From NCBI GenBank assembly GCA_903910705.1, contig CAIWAN010000073.1, positions 1-54,918 on the forward strand: a DNA stretch of 54,918 nt, read 5' to 3'. This DNA comes from an uncultured Candidatus Marinamargulisbacteria bacterium. Its GTDB lineage: Bacteria > Margulisbacteria > Riflemargulisbacteria > GWF2-35-9. A model generated the notes under the pieces. That model searched no databases and was not told the origin of the DNA. It saw nothing but the letters and a program-made list of their open reading frames with translations. Both the position numbers and the translations under genes were made by a program. Of the stretch, positions 23,635 to 31,052 are shown one piece after another. Position 1 is the stretch's first letter. Each line of letters opens with the position of its first letter.

Positions 23635-23866
23635 CGAGTTGAGTCCTAAGCGATTCGCTTGTTAGATGCCGACTGTCGGGGTCATTAAAGCGGTCTCGTG
23701 CAATATGTACATCCATAACATCTTCCATATAGCGGCTAATCGCCAAATTTAAATAATAGGTCTCCGTACGATGTGTTTCGTTCGACAACTCGGCCAATTG
23801 CTTGGCAACATCGCTGGGCATCCGAAACGACTTCAGCACAGTAGCCAGATTATGGGTGTTCTTCAT
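23627..23866 (-). CDS. ribbon-helix-helix-type antitoxin
   Basis: A 79-aa antitoxin. The N-terminal LATVLKSFRMPSDVAKQLAELSNETHRTETYYLNLAISRYME has the strand-helix-helix pattern of RHH (CopG/RelB-like) DNA-binding domains; the rest binds toxin. ATG 23866 is chosen because GGAGG lies 6 nt upstream. A palindromic operator covers the leader, so autoregulation is expected. Confidence 0.85.
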   Translation of the reverse strand: MKNTHNLATVLKSFRMPSDVAKQLAELSNETHRTETYYLNLAISRYMEDVMDVHIARDRFNDPDSRHLTSESLRTQLGV

Positions 23867-23878
23867 GGGCAACCTCCG

Positions 23879-23906
23879 TATGACTTGTATTACATGTCAT
23901 ATTATA
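23879..23906 (-). promoter_or_regulatory. promoter and operator of the relBE-like module
   Basis: The pseudo-palindrome TATGAC-A-TGTA-A-TACA-A-GTCATA (23879-23901) abuts TATAAT (23901-23906) on the minus strand. RHH antitoxins bind such inverted repeats, so this is the likely autoregulatory operator. Confidence 0.7.
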
Positions 23907-23952
23907 CCCAATATCCCTAAATAATAACAAGAAGAATTGGTCACGAAGCTGT

Positions 23953-24000
23953 CAGCTCATGCCCGAGGTAGATAACTGGACGGCAAATTCTTTTGGAATA
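23953..24000 (+). repeat. imperfect direct repeat flanking DUF3800 remnant, left copy
   Basis: CAGCTCATGCCCGAGGTAG...GCAAATTCTTTTGGAATA is about 80 percent identical by eye to 24407-24453. The two copies flank the truncated DUF3800 gene in the same orientation. Confidence 0.7.
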
Positions 24001-24006
24001 GCCTTT

Positions 24007-24034
24007 TCGACACCGAGAAATAATTAGGTATAAT
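24007..24034 (+). promoter_or_regulatory. promoter of the DUF3800 remnant
   Basis: TCGACA (24007-24012), a 16-nt spacer and TATAAT (24029-24034), then 6 nt (GAGAAC) and GTG 24041. Another leaderless-type arrangement. Confidence 0.6.
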
Positions 24035-24040
24035 GAGAAC

Positions 24041-24292
24041 GTGAAATATACTTTTTTTCTTGATGAAACAGGCGATCATGGGCTCAGCTTTATTGATCCT
24101 TCCTTCCCGATTTTCTTGCTCTGTGGTGTTTTGATAAGCGAAGACGACCTTGTGAAGATGTCTTCAGCAATTAATCAATTCAAATTGAAATATTTTCAAT
24201 CAACGGGCGTTATTTTGCATTCACGAGATATTCGTAAATGTGAAGGTGCCTTCCAAATATTGTTTGATTTGAAAATAAAAGGTTCCGACTAG
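24041..24292 (+). pseudogene. DUF3800 protein, N-terminal fragment
   Basis: 83 codons from GTG encode a good DUF3800 start: FFLDETGDHGLSFIDPSFPIFLLCGVLIS, then VILHSRDIRKCEGAFQILFDLKIK, which contain the conserved acidic DET-GD of this RNase H-like family. Full-length members are about 220-270 aa, so at least 60 percent is missing. No continuation in other frames was recognised before 24510. The promoter is intact. Related DUF3800 proteins occur in defence-rich islands. Confidence 0.75.
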
Positions 24293-24406
24293 CGGAACCC
24301 TTTACCGACCGGGGACACCCCGATCCACTGTTCAAGAGTATACAAAATACCCTCATTAAAATCAAGCAAACTGTTAGGATGGCATTATGCGCATTTGTGC
24401 TTTGCG

Positions 24407-24453
24407 CAGCATCTGCCCAAGGTAGATAAATGGGCAGCAAATTCTTGTGAATA
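24407..24453 (+). repeat. imperfect direct repeat flanking DUF3800 remnant, right copy
   Basis: CAGCATCTGCCCAAGGTAG...GCAAATTCTTGTGAATA; see the left copy at 23953. The 218-nt gap 24293-24510 contains this repeat and no ORF I can support. It may include eroded DUF3800 3' sequence. Confidence 0.7.
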
Positions 24454-24510
24454 TCTGTAAGACCGAAAAATTAAACGATTACGTCAAATATTTTCCATGA
24501 AGACGGCGAA

Positions 24511-25263
24511 TTATTTTTTGGCTTCTTCATTGTCTGGAACGACATCAAGCTTAAAGCGTCTGCGATTTAGTTCAACTTTCTTTTGTTCAATTTTTAATGA
24601 ATGCTGCTGAATCAGATTTTTTATCCAAACTTTTTCTTTTTCGCCAAATTTATGGCCATAAATGATCTGAGATACGTGAATATCTGGATAGACATCCTCT
24701 TTTTCTCGGGAAATTATCCTATATTCTTGCTCATACGCCCAATCCATCGATTTCTCTGTCAGTACATGTTCCACCAATGCTTTACTGTTTCCAGTTTGAT
24801 CCACGGCTGTTTGCATTTCGTTGAGTTGTTTAATGCCGATGAAGTCCTCAACATATTGAATTGGATGAACCTTATTATTATCAGGGTCATCAATCTCAAT
24901 TCCCAGAACAATACCTTTGTGTGAATCCGCATAATGAGCCCACATCAATAAATTATCAGGAGATTTGCTGAAACTTAAAAAAAAGTGCGGATCGTCATCG
25001 AGTATACTGTCCATTAGGAATGAATTCTTGTACCTTAGAGAATGGAGGAATTCAGCATCATTCCTCGTGTTTTTACCTGCGTTCATCTTAAGATAATCTA
25101 TAAATTCAAAATCTGTCCCATTAAGAAAATCAACTTTCAGTTTGCAGTCAAAAGGATCATTTTGACTCAATGGATTTGTAAACTTCCATTTATTGTTAAG
25201 TAAAATATCAGGAAGCCATTTTTTCCAATTCTCATTAAGTTTTAAATAGCGATATAGTTTCAT
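24511..25263 (-). CDS. DUF2971 domain protein
   Basis: A 250-aa DUF2971 protein. The family core is visible: LYRYLKLNENW, NPLSQNDPFDCK, FFLSFSKSPDNLLMWAHYADSHKGIVLGIE, then WAYEQEYRII. DUF2971 is frequent in accessory and defence loci, and its biochemical role is not established. AT-richer and with different composition from nearby housekeeping genes, as are the other genes of this island. No Shine-Dalgarno sequence is evident. It lies between the DUF3800 remnant and tRNA-Pro. Confidence 0.83.
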   Translation of the reverse strand: MKLYRYLKLNENWKKWLPDILLNNKWKFTNPLSQNDPFDCKLKVDFLNGTDFEFIDYLKMNAGKNTRNDAEFLHSLRYKNSFLMDSILDDDPHFFLSFSKSPDNLLMWAHYADSHKGIVLGIEIDDPDNNKVHPIQYVEDFIGIKQLNEMQTAVDQTGNSKALVEHVLTEKSMDWAYEQEYRIISREKEDVYPDIHVSQIIYGHKFGEKEKVWIKNLIQQHSLKIEQKKVELNRRRFKLDVVPDNEEAKK

Positions 25264-25326
25264 TTCGCGAACCCAGTCTTTTACTGAATCGGAGAGCTTA
25301 TCAAGGCAGCCTTTACCCGTATATAT

Positions 25327-25403
25327 TGGTCGGGATGGCGGGGTTCGAACCCACGACCCCTTGCCCCCCAGACAAGTGCGCTACCGGACTGCGCTACATC
25401 CCG
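25327..25403 (-). tRNA. tRNA-Pro (anticodon GGG), CCA encoded
   Basis: A 77-nt cloverleaf on the minus strand: acceptor CGGGATG/CATCCCG, D arm GCGCAGTCCGGTAGCGC, anticodon stem CTTGT/GCAAG with loop CTGGGGG (anticodon GGG), T arm with GGTTCGAACC, discriminator A and encoded CCA (25327-25329). Aligns base for base in length with E. coli tRNA-Pro. Its 3' end faces the accessory island. Confidence 0.97.
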
Positions 25404-25456
25404 ACTTAAGTGAATTGATTGTATACTAAAAGGTGTTTGCCGAAAAGAGCAGCATA

Positions 25457-25493
25457 CCCCCTCTTTTCTAAAGAGGGGCTGGGGGAGATTTCT
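25457..25493. repeat. CCCCCTCTTT hairpin repeat overlapping a gene end
   Basis: A 9-bp stem CCCCTCTTT/AAAGAGGGG with loop TCT, then CTGGGGGAGATTT. This resembles a dispersed repeat common in many bacterial genomes. On the minus strand it encodes the last residues (KKSPPAPL) of the membrane protein at 25468. Confidence 0.8.
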
Positions 25494-26031
25494 TGCTAAC
25501 CCCTAACAAGGGAACGCCTATCCGAGCCAGTTCAAGAATTAGCAGGATGAGCGTAAGCCCCACCACCAACAGATCAGCCCCTGCAACCCACTGGACCAAC
25601 CCTGCAACCAGACAAAACCCCACCCCTAGAAAAGGCTGGAACGGTTGACGCGTCACCGTGGACACCCCATACGCCACCGCAAATAACACCCCGATCGAGA
25701 ACTGAGCCGCCAAGAGATAAAAGAATACAAACAGCGACAGCTCTCGAAGCGGCATCGGTCGCCAATATGGCACAAGGACACCTAATAAGAAAGCCAAGAA
25801 CAACCAAGGATTCTGAGAGGTGAATATGGCGAGGAACACCACGACTTTGATCGCCTCAAAGATCGTTGCATACCAAATCTGCGGAAAATCTAAATACTGC
25901 TGAATCCGCGTCCCATCTGGCAAGGCAAACCGTGTCAGGGGCTTCCCTCCCTCGATCTTTTCAAGCGCAACCATCCACCCCGGTAAACACGCGATCCCAT
26001 AGGCAAGCAGCATTCCCAAAATAAGGAGCAT
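25468..26031 (-). CDS. integral membrane protein, unknown (weakly PlsY-like)
   Basis: A 187-aa very hydrophobic protein with about five membrane spans (about residues 1-20, 55-70, 74-90, 98-120, 130-175). Length and topology are like the acyl-phosphate acyltransferase PlsY, and GKPL/ATIFEAIKVVVFL echoes its DilKG region, but the diagnostic GSGNxGATN is absent, so I do not assign it. The ATG is 6 nt after the lysC stop, so it is cotranscribed with lysC. The C-terminal SKKSPPAPL is encoded by a dispersed repeat. Confidence 0.65.
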   Translation of the reverse strand: MLLILGMLLAYGIACLPGWMVALEKIEGGKPLTRFALPDGTRIQQYLDFPQIWYATIFEAIKVVVFLAIFTSQNPWLFLAFLLGVLVPYWRPMPLRELSLFVFFYLLAAQFSIGVLFAVAYGVSTVTRQPFQPFLGVGFCLVAGLVQWVAGADLLVVGLTLILLILELARIGVPLLGVSKKSPPAPL

Positions 26032-26037
26032 GGATGC

Positions 26038-27258
26038 CTATCCCTTCGACAACTCAAAACCATCATGCAATATTTTGACGGCTTTGTGGGTGTCCTTCTT
26101 AGCAAGGATACATGAAACTTTTATCTCGGAGGTTGAGATCAGATCAATATTAATTCCCGCTTTACCTAACATAGAAAACATATCCGCGGCGACCCCTGGG
26201 CTCGACACCATGCCCACCCCAATGATCGACACTTTGGCCACATCCTTATCAAAAACAACCCGCTCCGCTTTGATCGCTTTGGCATACGCTTCCGTGATCT
26301 CTATCGCTTTGGCAAAATCATCGTCATTAACCGTAAAGGCAATACTGTTCTTTTGATTAACCTGATTGCTTTGAACGATCATATCCACATTTACTTTGCT
26401 ATTGGCTAACTGCTTAAACAGATCTCCCGCCGTTCCAGGTTGGTCTGGCAACCCTTGGATCGAGATCTTTGCGGTATTTTCATCATAAGCAACACCGGTT
26501 ACTGGGTTCTTAATTTCCATTGTCGAAACCTCCTTAACTATCGTACCTTCGTTAAAATTGTAGCTGCTTTTGACATGGAGTTCTATACCATAGGCCTTTG
26601 CCCCTTCGACAGAGCGAGGGTGAAGCACTTGCGCACCTAAACTCGCCATCTCCAACATTTCATCATAGCTCACCACGGCCAACTTTCGTGCATCTTTGAT
26701 CAAATTCGGATTGGCGGTATAAACCCCATCGACATCGGTATAGATCTCACATCGCTCCGCCTTAAGCGCGGCGGCGATCACCACGGCCGACGTATCCGAA
26801 CCGCCCCGACCAATGGTCGTTACATCATCAAAACTATTCACACCCTGAAACCCCGTGACAATAACCACTTTGCCTGACTTGAGTTCCTTTCGGATCCGTT
26901 CTGGTTTGACATCGAGAATGCGGGCTTTAAGGTGATTGTCTTCGGTATAAACCCCTGCCTGACGACCTGACAATGAGATCGCATCGTTACCTTTCGCTTT
27001 GATCGCCATCGCCATCAAAGATGCCGATACCGCTTCACCCGTTGAGATCAGCGCATCATACTCTCGCCCCGAGGGGTTGGGATCGATCGCTTTGGCAAGC
27101 TTAATGAGATCATCGGTCGAATCGCCCATTGCCGAGACAATGACAACGAGCCTTTTACCTTGCGCCTGCGTGGCCAGAATACGATCCGCAACACGCATGA
27201 TCTTCTCTGGCGAGCCAACACTCGTCCCTCCATATTTTTGTACCACAATATTTTCCAT
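26038..27258 (-). CDS. lysC: aspartate kinase
   Basis: A 406-aa aspartokinase, the first step of the Lys/Thr/Met and diaminopimelate pathway. The kinase domain has VVQKYGGTSVG (1-15), TIGRGGSDTSAV and EIYTDVDGVYTANP; two C-terminal ACT domains (about 265-405) give allosteric control, with the typical GLPDQPGTAGDLF and GVGMVSSPGVAADMFSMLGKAGINI. Length equals the monofunctional type II kinase. It lies in an operon after lpxB (12-nt gap, GGAGGGAG ribosome site) and before the membrane protein gene. ACT ligand (Lys or Thr) is not predictable. Confidence 0.96.
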   Translation of the reverse strand: MENIVVQKYGGTSVGSPEKIMRVADRILATQAQGKRLVVIVSAMGDSTDDLIKLAKAIDPNPSGREYDALISTGEAVSASLMAMAIKAKGNDAISLSGRQAGVYTEDNHLKARILDVKPERIRKELKSGKVVIVTGFQGVNSFDDVTTIGRGGSDTSAVVIAAALKAERCEIYTDVDGVYTANPNLIKDARKLAVVSYDEMLEMASLGAQVLHPRSVEGAKAYGIELHVKSSYNFNEGTIVKEVSTMEIKNPVTGVAYDENTAKISIQGLPDQPGTAGDLFKQLANSKVNVDMIVQSNQVNQKNSIAFTVNDDDFAKAIEITEAYAKAIKAERVVFDKDVAKVSIIGVGMVSSPGVAADMFSMLGKAGINIDLISTSEIKVSCILAKKDTHKAVKILHDGFELSKG

Positions 27259-27270
27259 TCCGACTCCCTC

Positions 27271-28410
27271 CTACTTAAGAATTGCCTTTGCAATCTGTTG
27301 AATAACATCAACACGCCCATCGACTTGAAGCTGCTGTTTCACCGCAACAAGGTTTTGACGAATAGTCGCTAATGCTCTGGGCTTTGACATAAGCTCATGA
27401 ATAAAGTCGGAAAGCTCTTTGGCTGTAAAGTCTTGTAAGAACTCACGGATCACTTCCTTGCCCGCGACAATGTTAGGAAGCGAGAACCAGTCATACTTAA
27501 ATTTCTTATCGATCACCCGTTTAATGATCGGGTAGGACAACCGACTAAATTTATACAGCGACACGTGTGGAACCGCCATGATCGCGGCTTCCAAGCAGAT
27601 TGTTCCTGATGTGAGCAACGCAAATTCACTGCGAGCCAAAACCTCATACGTCTTGCCGATGAGGATAGGCACCTCAAAAGGCAGTGAGGCTAATCGTTGT
27701 TTGATCTTCTTTTCATAATGGGTATTGGGCAAATTGATCTCAAAGGTAACCAATGGATCCAACTGATATAGCCGTTCCATGGTGTCAACCATGACCGGAA
27801 AAACATGACGGATTTCTTGTTCTCGCGAACCCGGAAAAACGCTGATCCGTTTGGGAAGAATAGCTGGCCTCATCCCCTGTTTCAGAAGAAACTCGTCGAT
27901 CATACTGACTAAGGGATGGCCAAAAAACTCCACTTTATCGGAAAAGGGCTGATAGTGTTCATATTCTTGTCGAAAAATGGGTATGATCTGATCCGTTAAA
28001 TCAACCACTTTCTGCATCCCCTTACTCGACCCCCACACCCATTCTTGCGGGGGGATATAGTAAATCACACGGATTCCTTTTTTCTTCGCAATATCGGCCA
28101 TGATCATATTAAACCCCTGATAGTCGATACAAATAAGCGCGTCAACGGCACCCGATGAAAGGAGTCTCGAGAGTTTATTCTTTAGCAACAGGAGGGCGGG
28201 GATGTGTTTTAGCGTTTCGATAAACCCAATGGTCGATCGTCGAGTCAGATCCGCAAGCAGGGTTGCCCCTGCGGCTTGAAGGTGGGTGCTTCCTACGGCA
28301 AACGCCTCTAACCGAGGATTCTCTTGTTTAAGGGCTTTAAGTAAATAGCCTCCATGAACATCGCCAGAGACTTCTCCTGTGATGATCAAAACACGCTTGA
28401 TCGGCGTCAT
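27271..28410 (-). CDS. lpxB: lipid-A-disaccharide synthase
   Basis: A 379-aa GT19 glycosyltransferase that joins UDP-diacylglucosamine and lipid X to form the lipid A disaccharide. Conserved blocks: IITGEVSGDVHGGYL, ICIDYQGFNM, YYIPPQEWVWGSSKGMQ, VFPGSREQEIRHV, LLTSGTICLEAA and LPNIVAGKEVIREFLQ. Length is normal. It overlaps the fabZ-lpxA fusion by 4 nt, so lipid A steps are translationally coupled. Confidence 0.95.
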   Translation of the reverse strand: MTPIKRVLIITGEVSGDVHGGYLLKALKQENPRLEAFAVGSTHLQAAGATLLADLTRRSTIGFIETLKHIPALLLLKNKLSRLLSSGAVDALICIDYQGFNMIMADIAKKKGIRVIYYIPPQEWVWGSSKGMQKVVDLTDQIIPIFRQEYEHYQPFSDKVEFFGHPLVSMIDEFLLKQGMRPAILPKRISVFPGSREQEIRHVFPVMVDTMERLYQLDPLVTFEINLPNTHYEKKIKQRLASLPFEVPILIGKTYEVLARSEFALLTSGTICLEAAIMAVPHVSLYKFSRLSYPIIKRVIDKKFKYDWFSLPNIVAGKEVIREFLQDFTAKELSDFIHELMSKPRALATIRQNLVAVKQQLQVDGRVDVIQQIAKAILK

Positions 28411-29642
28411 TCATCATCCTCATTGACCGAGTCTACTTTGCCTCGCATGACCCCATTGTGGCTGTCGGTTTTCAGAAAATTCGTTAAGTAGATGACTTCA
28501 GGGGTTTGCTCGATCTCAGCTGCCACTTTCTCCAGCGCTTGGGTCAGGTTGATCTTGGATCGAAAAAGGGTGCGATAGGCTTTTTTCATGGCGTTCGGAT
28601 TGGCAACTCCATTGCGCTCCATCCCCACAGTGTTCAACGTTCGAATGGTTGCAGGGCTTCCTTCTACCAACGTAAAAGGCGGCACATCTTGATTGACTTT
28701 TGAATAGCCCCCCACCATGGCCATTTTTCCGATCCGGCTAAATTGCGTGAACCCTGCCATACCGCCTACCACGACATTGTCTTCAACCATAACATGGCCA
28801 GCGACCTGAACAGCGTTTGACATAATAATATTGTTTCCAAGCACGCAGTCATGACCGATGTGAACCATGGTCAGCAATAAGTTGTCGTCACCGATTATCG
28901 TAGCCCCTTCTTTTGCGGTGGCGCGATTGATCGTGACATATTCTCGAATGACATTACGTTTACCGATCCGAACATAGCTTTTCTCACCTTTAAATTTTTT
29001 GTCTTGGGTCGCATTACCAATGATGGCGCCGTAATGAACATGGGTCTCATCCCCAATGGTTGTCCATTTCTCGATCACCACATTGGCTTCGATCGTGACT
29101 CCATTCCCGAGCTTAACCCCTTCACCAATATAGGCATGAGGGCCGATCACGACATCTTTGCCGATTTCGGCGCTCGGATGGATCGTTGCCGTTGAATCGA
29201 TCTTCGAGCTGACCGCCGCATCCGCCATGGAGAACGTCATCTCGGCTTCAACCGCAACCTTTCCGTCCACATAGCACTTCCCTCGGGTCTTTCCGACAGG
29301 CCCCTTCATCTTATAAAGGTCCACTTCCATACGGACTTGGTCCCCAGGGACGACAGGCTTGCGAAATCGAACCTTTTCGATCGAGGCGAAATAGGACATT
29401 TTTCCTTTGGTCTCTGGAAAAGACAATAAGATGATCCCTGACAATTGAGCCATAGCCTCTACCATCAAGACACCGGGCATAACCGGTTGCCCTGGAAAAT
29501 GACCCTGGAAAAACGGCTCATTCATGGTGACATTTTTTATCCCCACCACTCGTTTACCATATTCGAATTCAAGCACTCGATCCACAAGCAAGAACGGATA
29601 ACGATGCGGAAGGATTTCCATGATCTGGTTGATGTCCAACAC
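28407..29642 (-). CDS. fused FabZ dehydratase and LpxA UDP-GlcNAc acyltransferase
   Basis: A 411-aa bifunctional protein. Residues 1-140 are FabZ: LPHRYPFLLVDRV, FFQGHFPG with catalytic His48 and VEAMAQL with Glu62. Residues about 145-411 are LpxA, a left-handed beta-helix of hexapeptide repeats with the TMVHIGHDC motif (His260, His263 matching E. coli His122/His125) and a helical C-terminus. FabZ makes the enoyl-ACP for fatty acids; LpxA moves hydroxyacyl chains to UDP-GlcNAc, the first lipid A step. The two compete for or share 3-hydroxyacyl-ACP. In most bacteria these are adjacent separate genes; here there is one continuous frame with no internal stop. Confidence 0.95.
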   Translation of the reverse strand: MLDINQIMEILPHRYPFLLVDRVLEFEYGKRVVGIKNVTMNEPFFQGHFPGQPVMPGVLMVEAMAQLSGIILLSFPETKGKMSYFASIEKVRFRKPVVPGDQVRMEVDLYKMKGPVGKTRGKCYVDGKVAVEAEMTFSMADAAVSSKIDSTATIHPSAEIGKDVVIGPHAYIGEGVKLGNGVTIEANVVIEKWTTIGDETHVHYGAIIGNATQDKKFKGEKSYVRIGKRNVIREYVTINRATAKEGATIIGDDNLLLTMVHIGHDCVLGNNIIMSNAVQVAGHVMVEDNVVVGGMAGFTQFSRIGKMAMVGGYSKVNQDVPPFTLVEGSPATIRTLNTVGMERNGVANPNAMKKAYRTLFRSKINLTQALEKVAAEIEQTPEVIYLTNFLKTDSHNGVMRGKVDSVNEDDE

Positions 29643-29690
29643 AATGTGCTCCTTTATAGTAGAGGGTTTAAGCGTATTGTAACAAATATC

Positions 29691-29879
29691 TCAGGGTGTG
29701 GTAAGCAGCTTAATTTTGGTTTGGTATTCCTCGCATTGCGTCTGATAACGCTTAAGCAGTCCATCATTAACCCTCACTTTTAACCATAGCGGATATAAGG
29801 CATACTCGGCAAAAAGAAAAACCCATAAGCCGACCAGAACCCCGATCAAGTAAGACTTCCCTTCCGGCATCCATTTCAT
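29691..29879 (-). CDS. short single-pass membrane protein
   Basis: A 62-aa protein with one membrane span (about residues 11-30) and a C-terminal helix (VNDGLLKRYQTQCEEYQTKIKLL). It overlaps the upstream GspL/PilM-like gene by 4 nt (ATGG/ATGA-type overlap at 29876-29879), so the two probably act together; the size and layout resemble a minimal PilO/GspM-like partner, but this is only suggestive. Confidence 0.6.
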   Translation of the reverse strand: MKWMPEGKSYLIGVLVGLWVFLFAEYALYPLWLKVRVNDGLLKRYQTQCEEYQTKIKLLTTP

Positions 29880-31030
29880 GGCCGATCCCCTTTTATTTCG
29901 CTATCTGAACGCAATCGCATTTTTGAAAGGTACGCCATTCGAATGGAGGCCAAATCTTCTCGAACCTGCGTCAATTGATTGATTTGTGCAGTCAATCGGT
30001 GTTGCAACATGACTCGTCCCATAAAGATCAAAACAAGCAGGAGTGATATGAGCAACCCAACTAGTGGTTTTACCTTAAAAGGAGTTGGTTGGTCTATGAT
30101 GGGTTTTTTGCTTTGAGGGATGCGAAGGAATCGTTCGGGTTGTTGGCTCCATTTTTCTACACCACCCCGAACCCATTCTTTCTCAGAAAGGGCTAGCACC
30201 GGATTCGCCGTCAAGGCTTGAATAGCCGCCATGGCATCATGGTGAGCAAAGGCATCGGCGGCTATCCATATCGGCTGGGTTGAAGAATGGATCCGTGTCA
30301 AGAATAGCCGTCGCAAATCCTCAAAGAACTGATCGATCTCGATCTTTAAAGATAAAAGACGGTCCTGCTGATGATAATTCATAAAGGAAAAGTCCATCTC
30401 CAATAACTGACGCGCCTGATTTTCCGAAAAATGATCATGGCGCAATTGCTCAAGACAACGCTCCACGGAAAATTGAAAGACACGAATGTCTCGAACCTCG
30501 CCCTTATCCATACAAAGGGCCACGGTTTGGCTTGACGAGAATAATAGAATCAGAGGGTTCTGCTCTATTCCCTTCGCCTGTGTGGCTAAATAGCCCAACG
30601 GAACCCACCGAATGCGGCTCGATCGAGGAAGAGACAGTTCAACCATCCGCTCAATATTGTTCGCTACTCGAAAAGCCCCTACGACATATTCGACCTTCTT
30701 TTGAGGTCGCTCAGCGATTAATTTATAAAATTCACTGAAGCCCTGTTCATCCTTAATCCGCAACTTCAAGTTCGCCAAGAAGTCATCAGAGGGATCTTGC
30801 GACCACTGGTCATATCGTTCTTTACGATCTTGATCCCCTTGAATAAGGATCCAATCCAAAATATGGCTGTGGGGGTCAACATGGGAAATGACCCCGACCA
30901 ACGCATCGTGACAACCGTGTGGATCGTTGGGTAAAAAGGGTGATTGAAATCGCTCGTCAACCGTTGAGTCAGCCCAACCGATCCATTCCATCGAACGCAA
31001 CCAAATATATCCTCGATCATTATTGCTCAT
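29876..31030 (-). CDS. bitopic membrane protein with large cytoplasmic domain (GspL/PilM-PilN-like?)
   Basis: A 384-aa protein: about 320 cytoplasmic residues with no signal peptide, one membrane span (about 323-345, LVGLLISLLLVLIFMGRVML) and a short coiled-coil outer segment. This layout (actin-like cytoplasmic domain, late TM, coiled coil) resembles GspL or a PilM-PilN fusion of type II secretion/type IV pilus systems. No clear ATPase motifs were seen and no other secretion genes are nearby, so the assignment is tentative. It is followed by a tiny membrane protein overlapping by 4 nt. Confidence 0.55.
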   Translation of the reverse strand: MSNNDRGYIWLRSMEWIGWADSTVDERFQSPFLPNDPHGCHDALVGVISHVDPHSHILDWILIQGDQDRKERYDQWSQDPSDDFLANLKLRIKDEQGFSEFYKLIAERPQKKVEYVVGAFRVANNIERMVELSLPRSSRIRWVPLGYLATQAKGIEQNPLILLFSSSQTVALCMDKGEVRDIRVFQFSVERCLEQLRHDHFSENQARQLLEMDFSFMNYHQQDRLLSLKIEIDQFFEDLRRLFLTRIHSSTQPIWIAADAFAHHDAMAAIQALTANPVLALSEKEWVRGGVEKWSQQPERFLRIPQSKKPIIDQPTPFKVKPLVGLLISLLLVLIFMGRVMLQHRLTAQINQLTQVREDLASIRMAYLSKMRLRSDSEIKGDRP

Positions 31031-31052
31031 AGGGTGCTATTTTCCTTTATTC

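Noticed and set aside
16865-25326. Prophage or insertion sequence
   Set aside because: No transposase, integrase or phage structural gene was found in any frame of the region.
25468-26031. PlsY acyltransferase
   Set aside because: Topology is similar but the diagnostic GSGNxGATN loop is absent.
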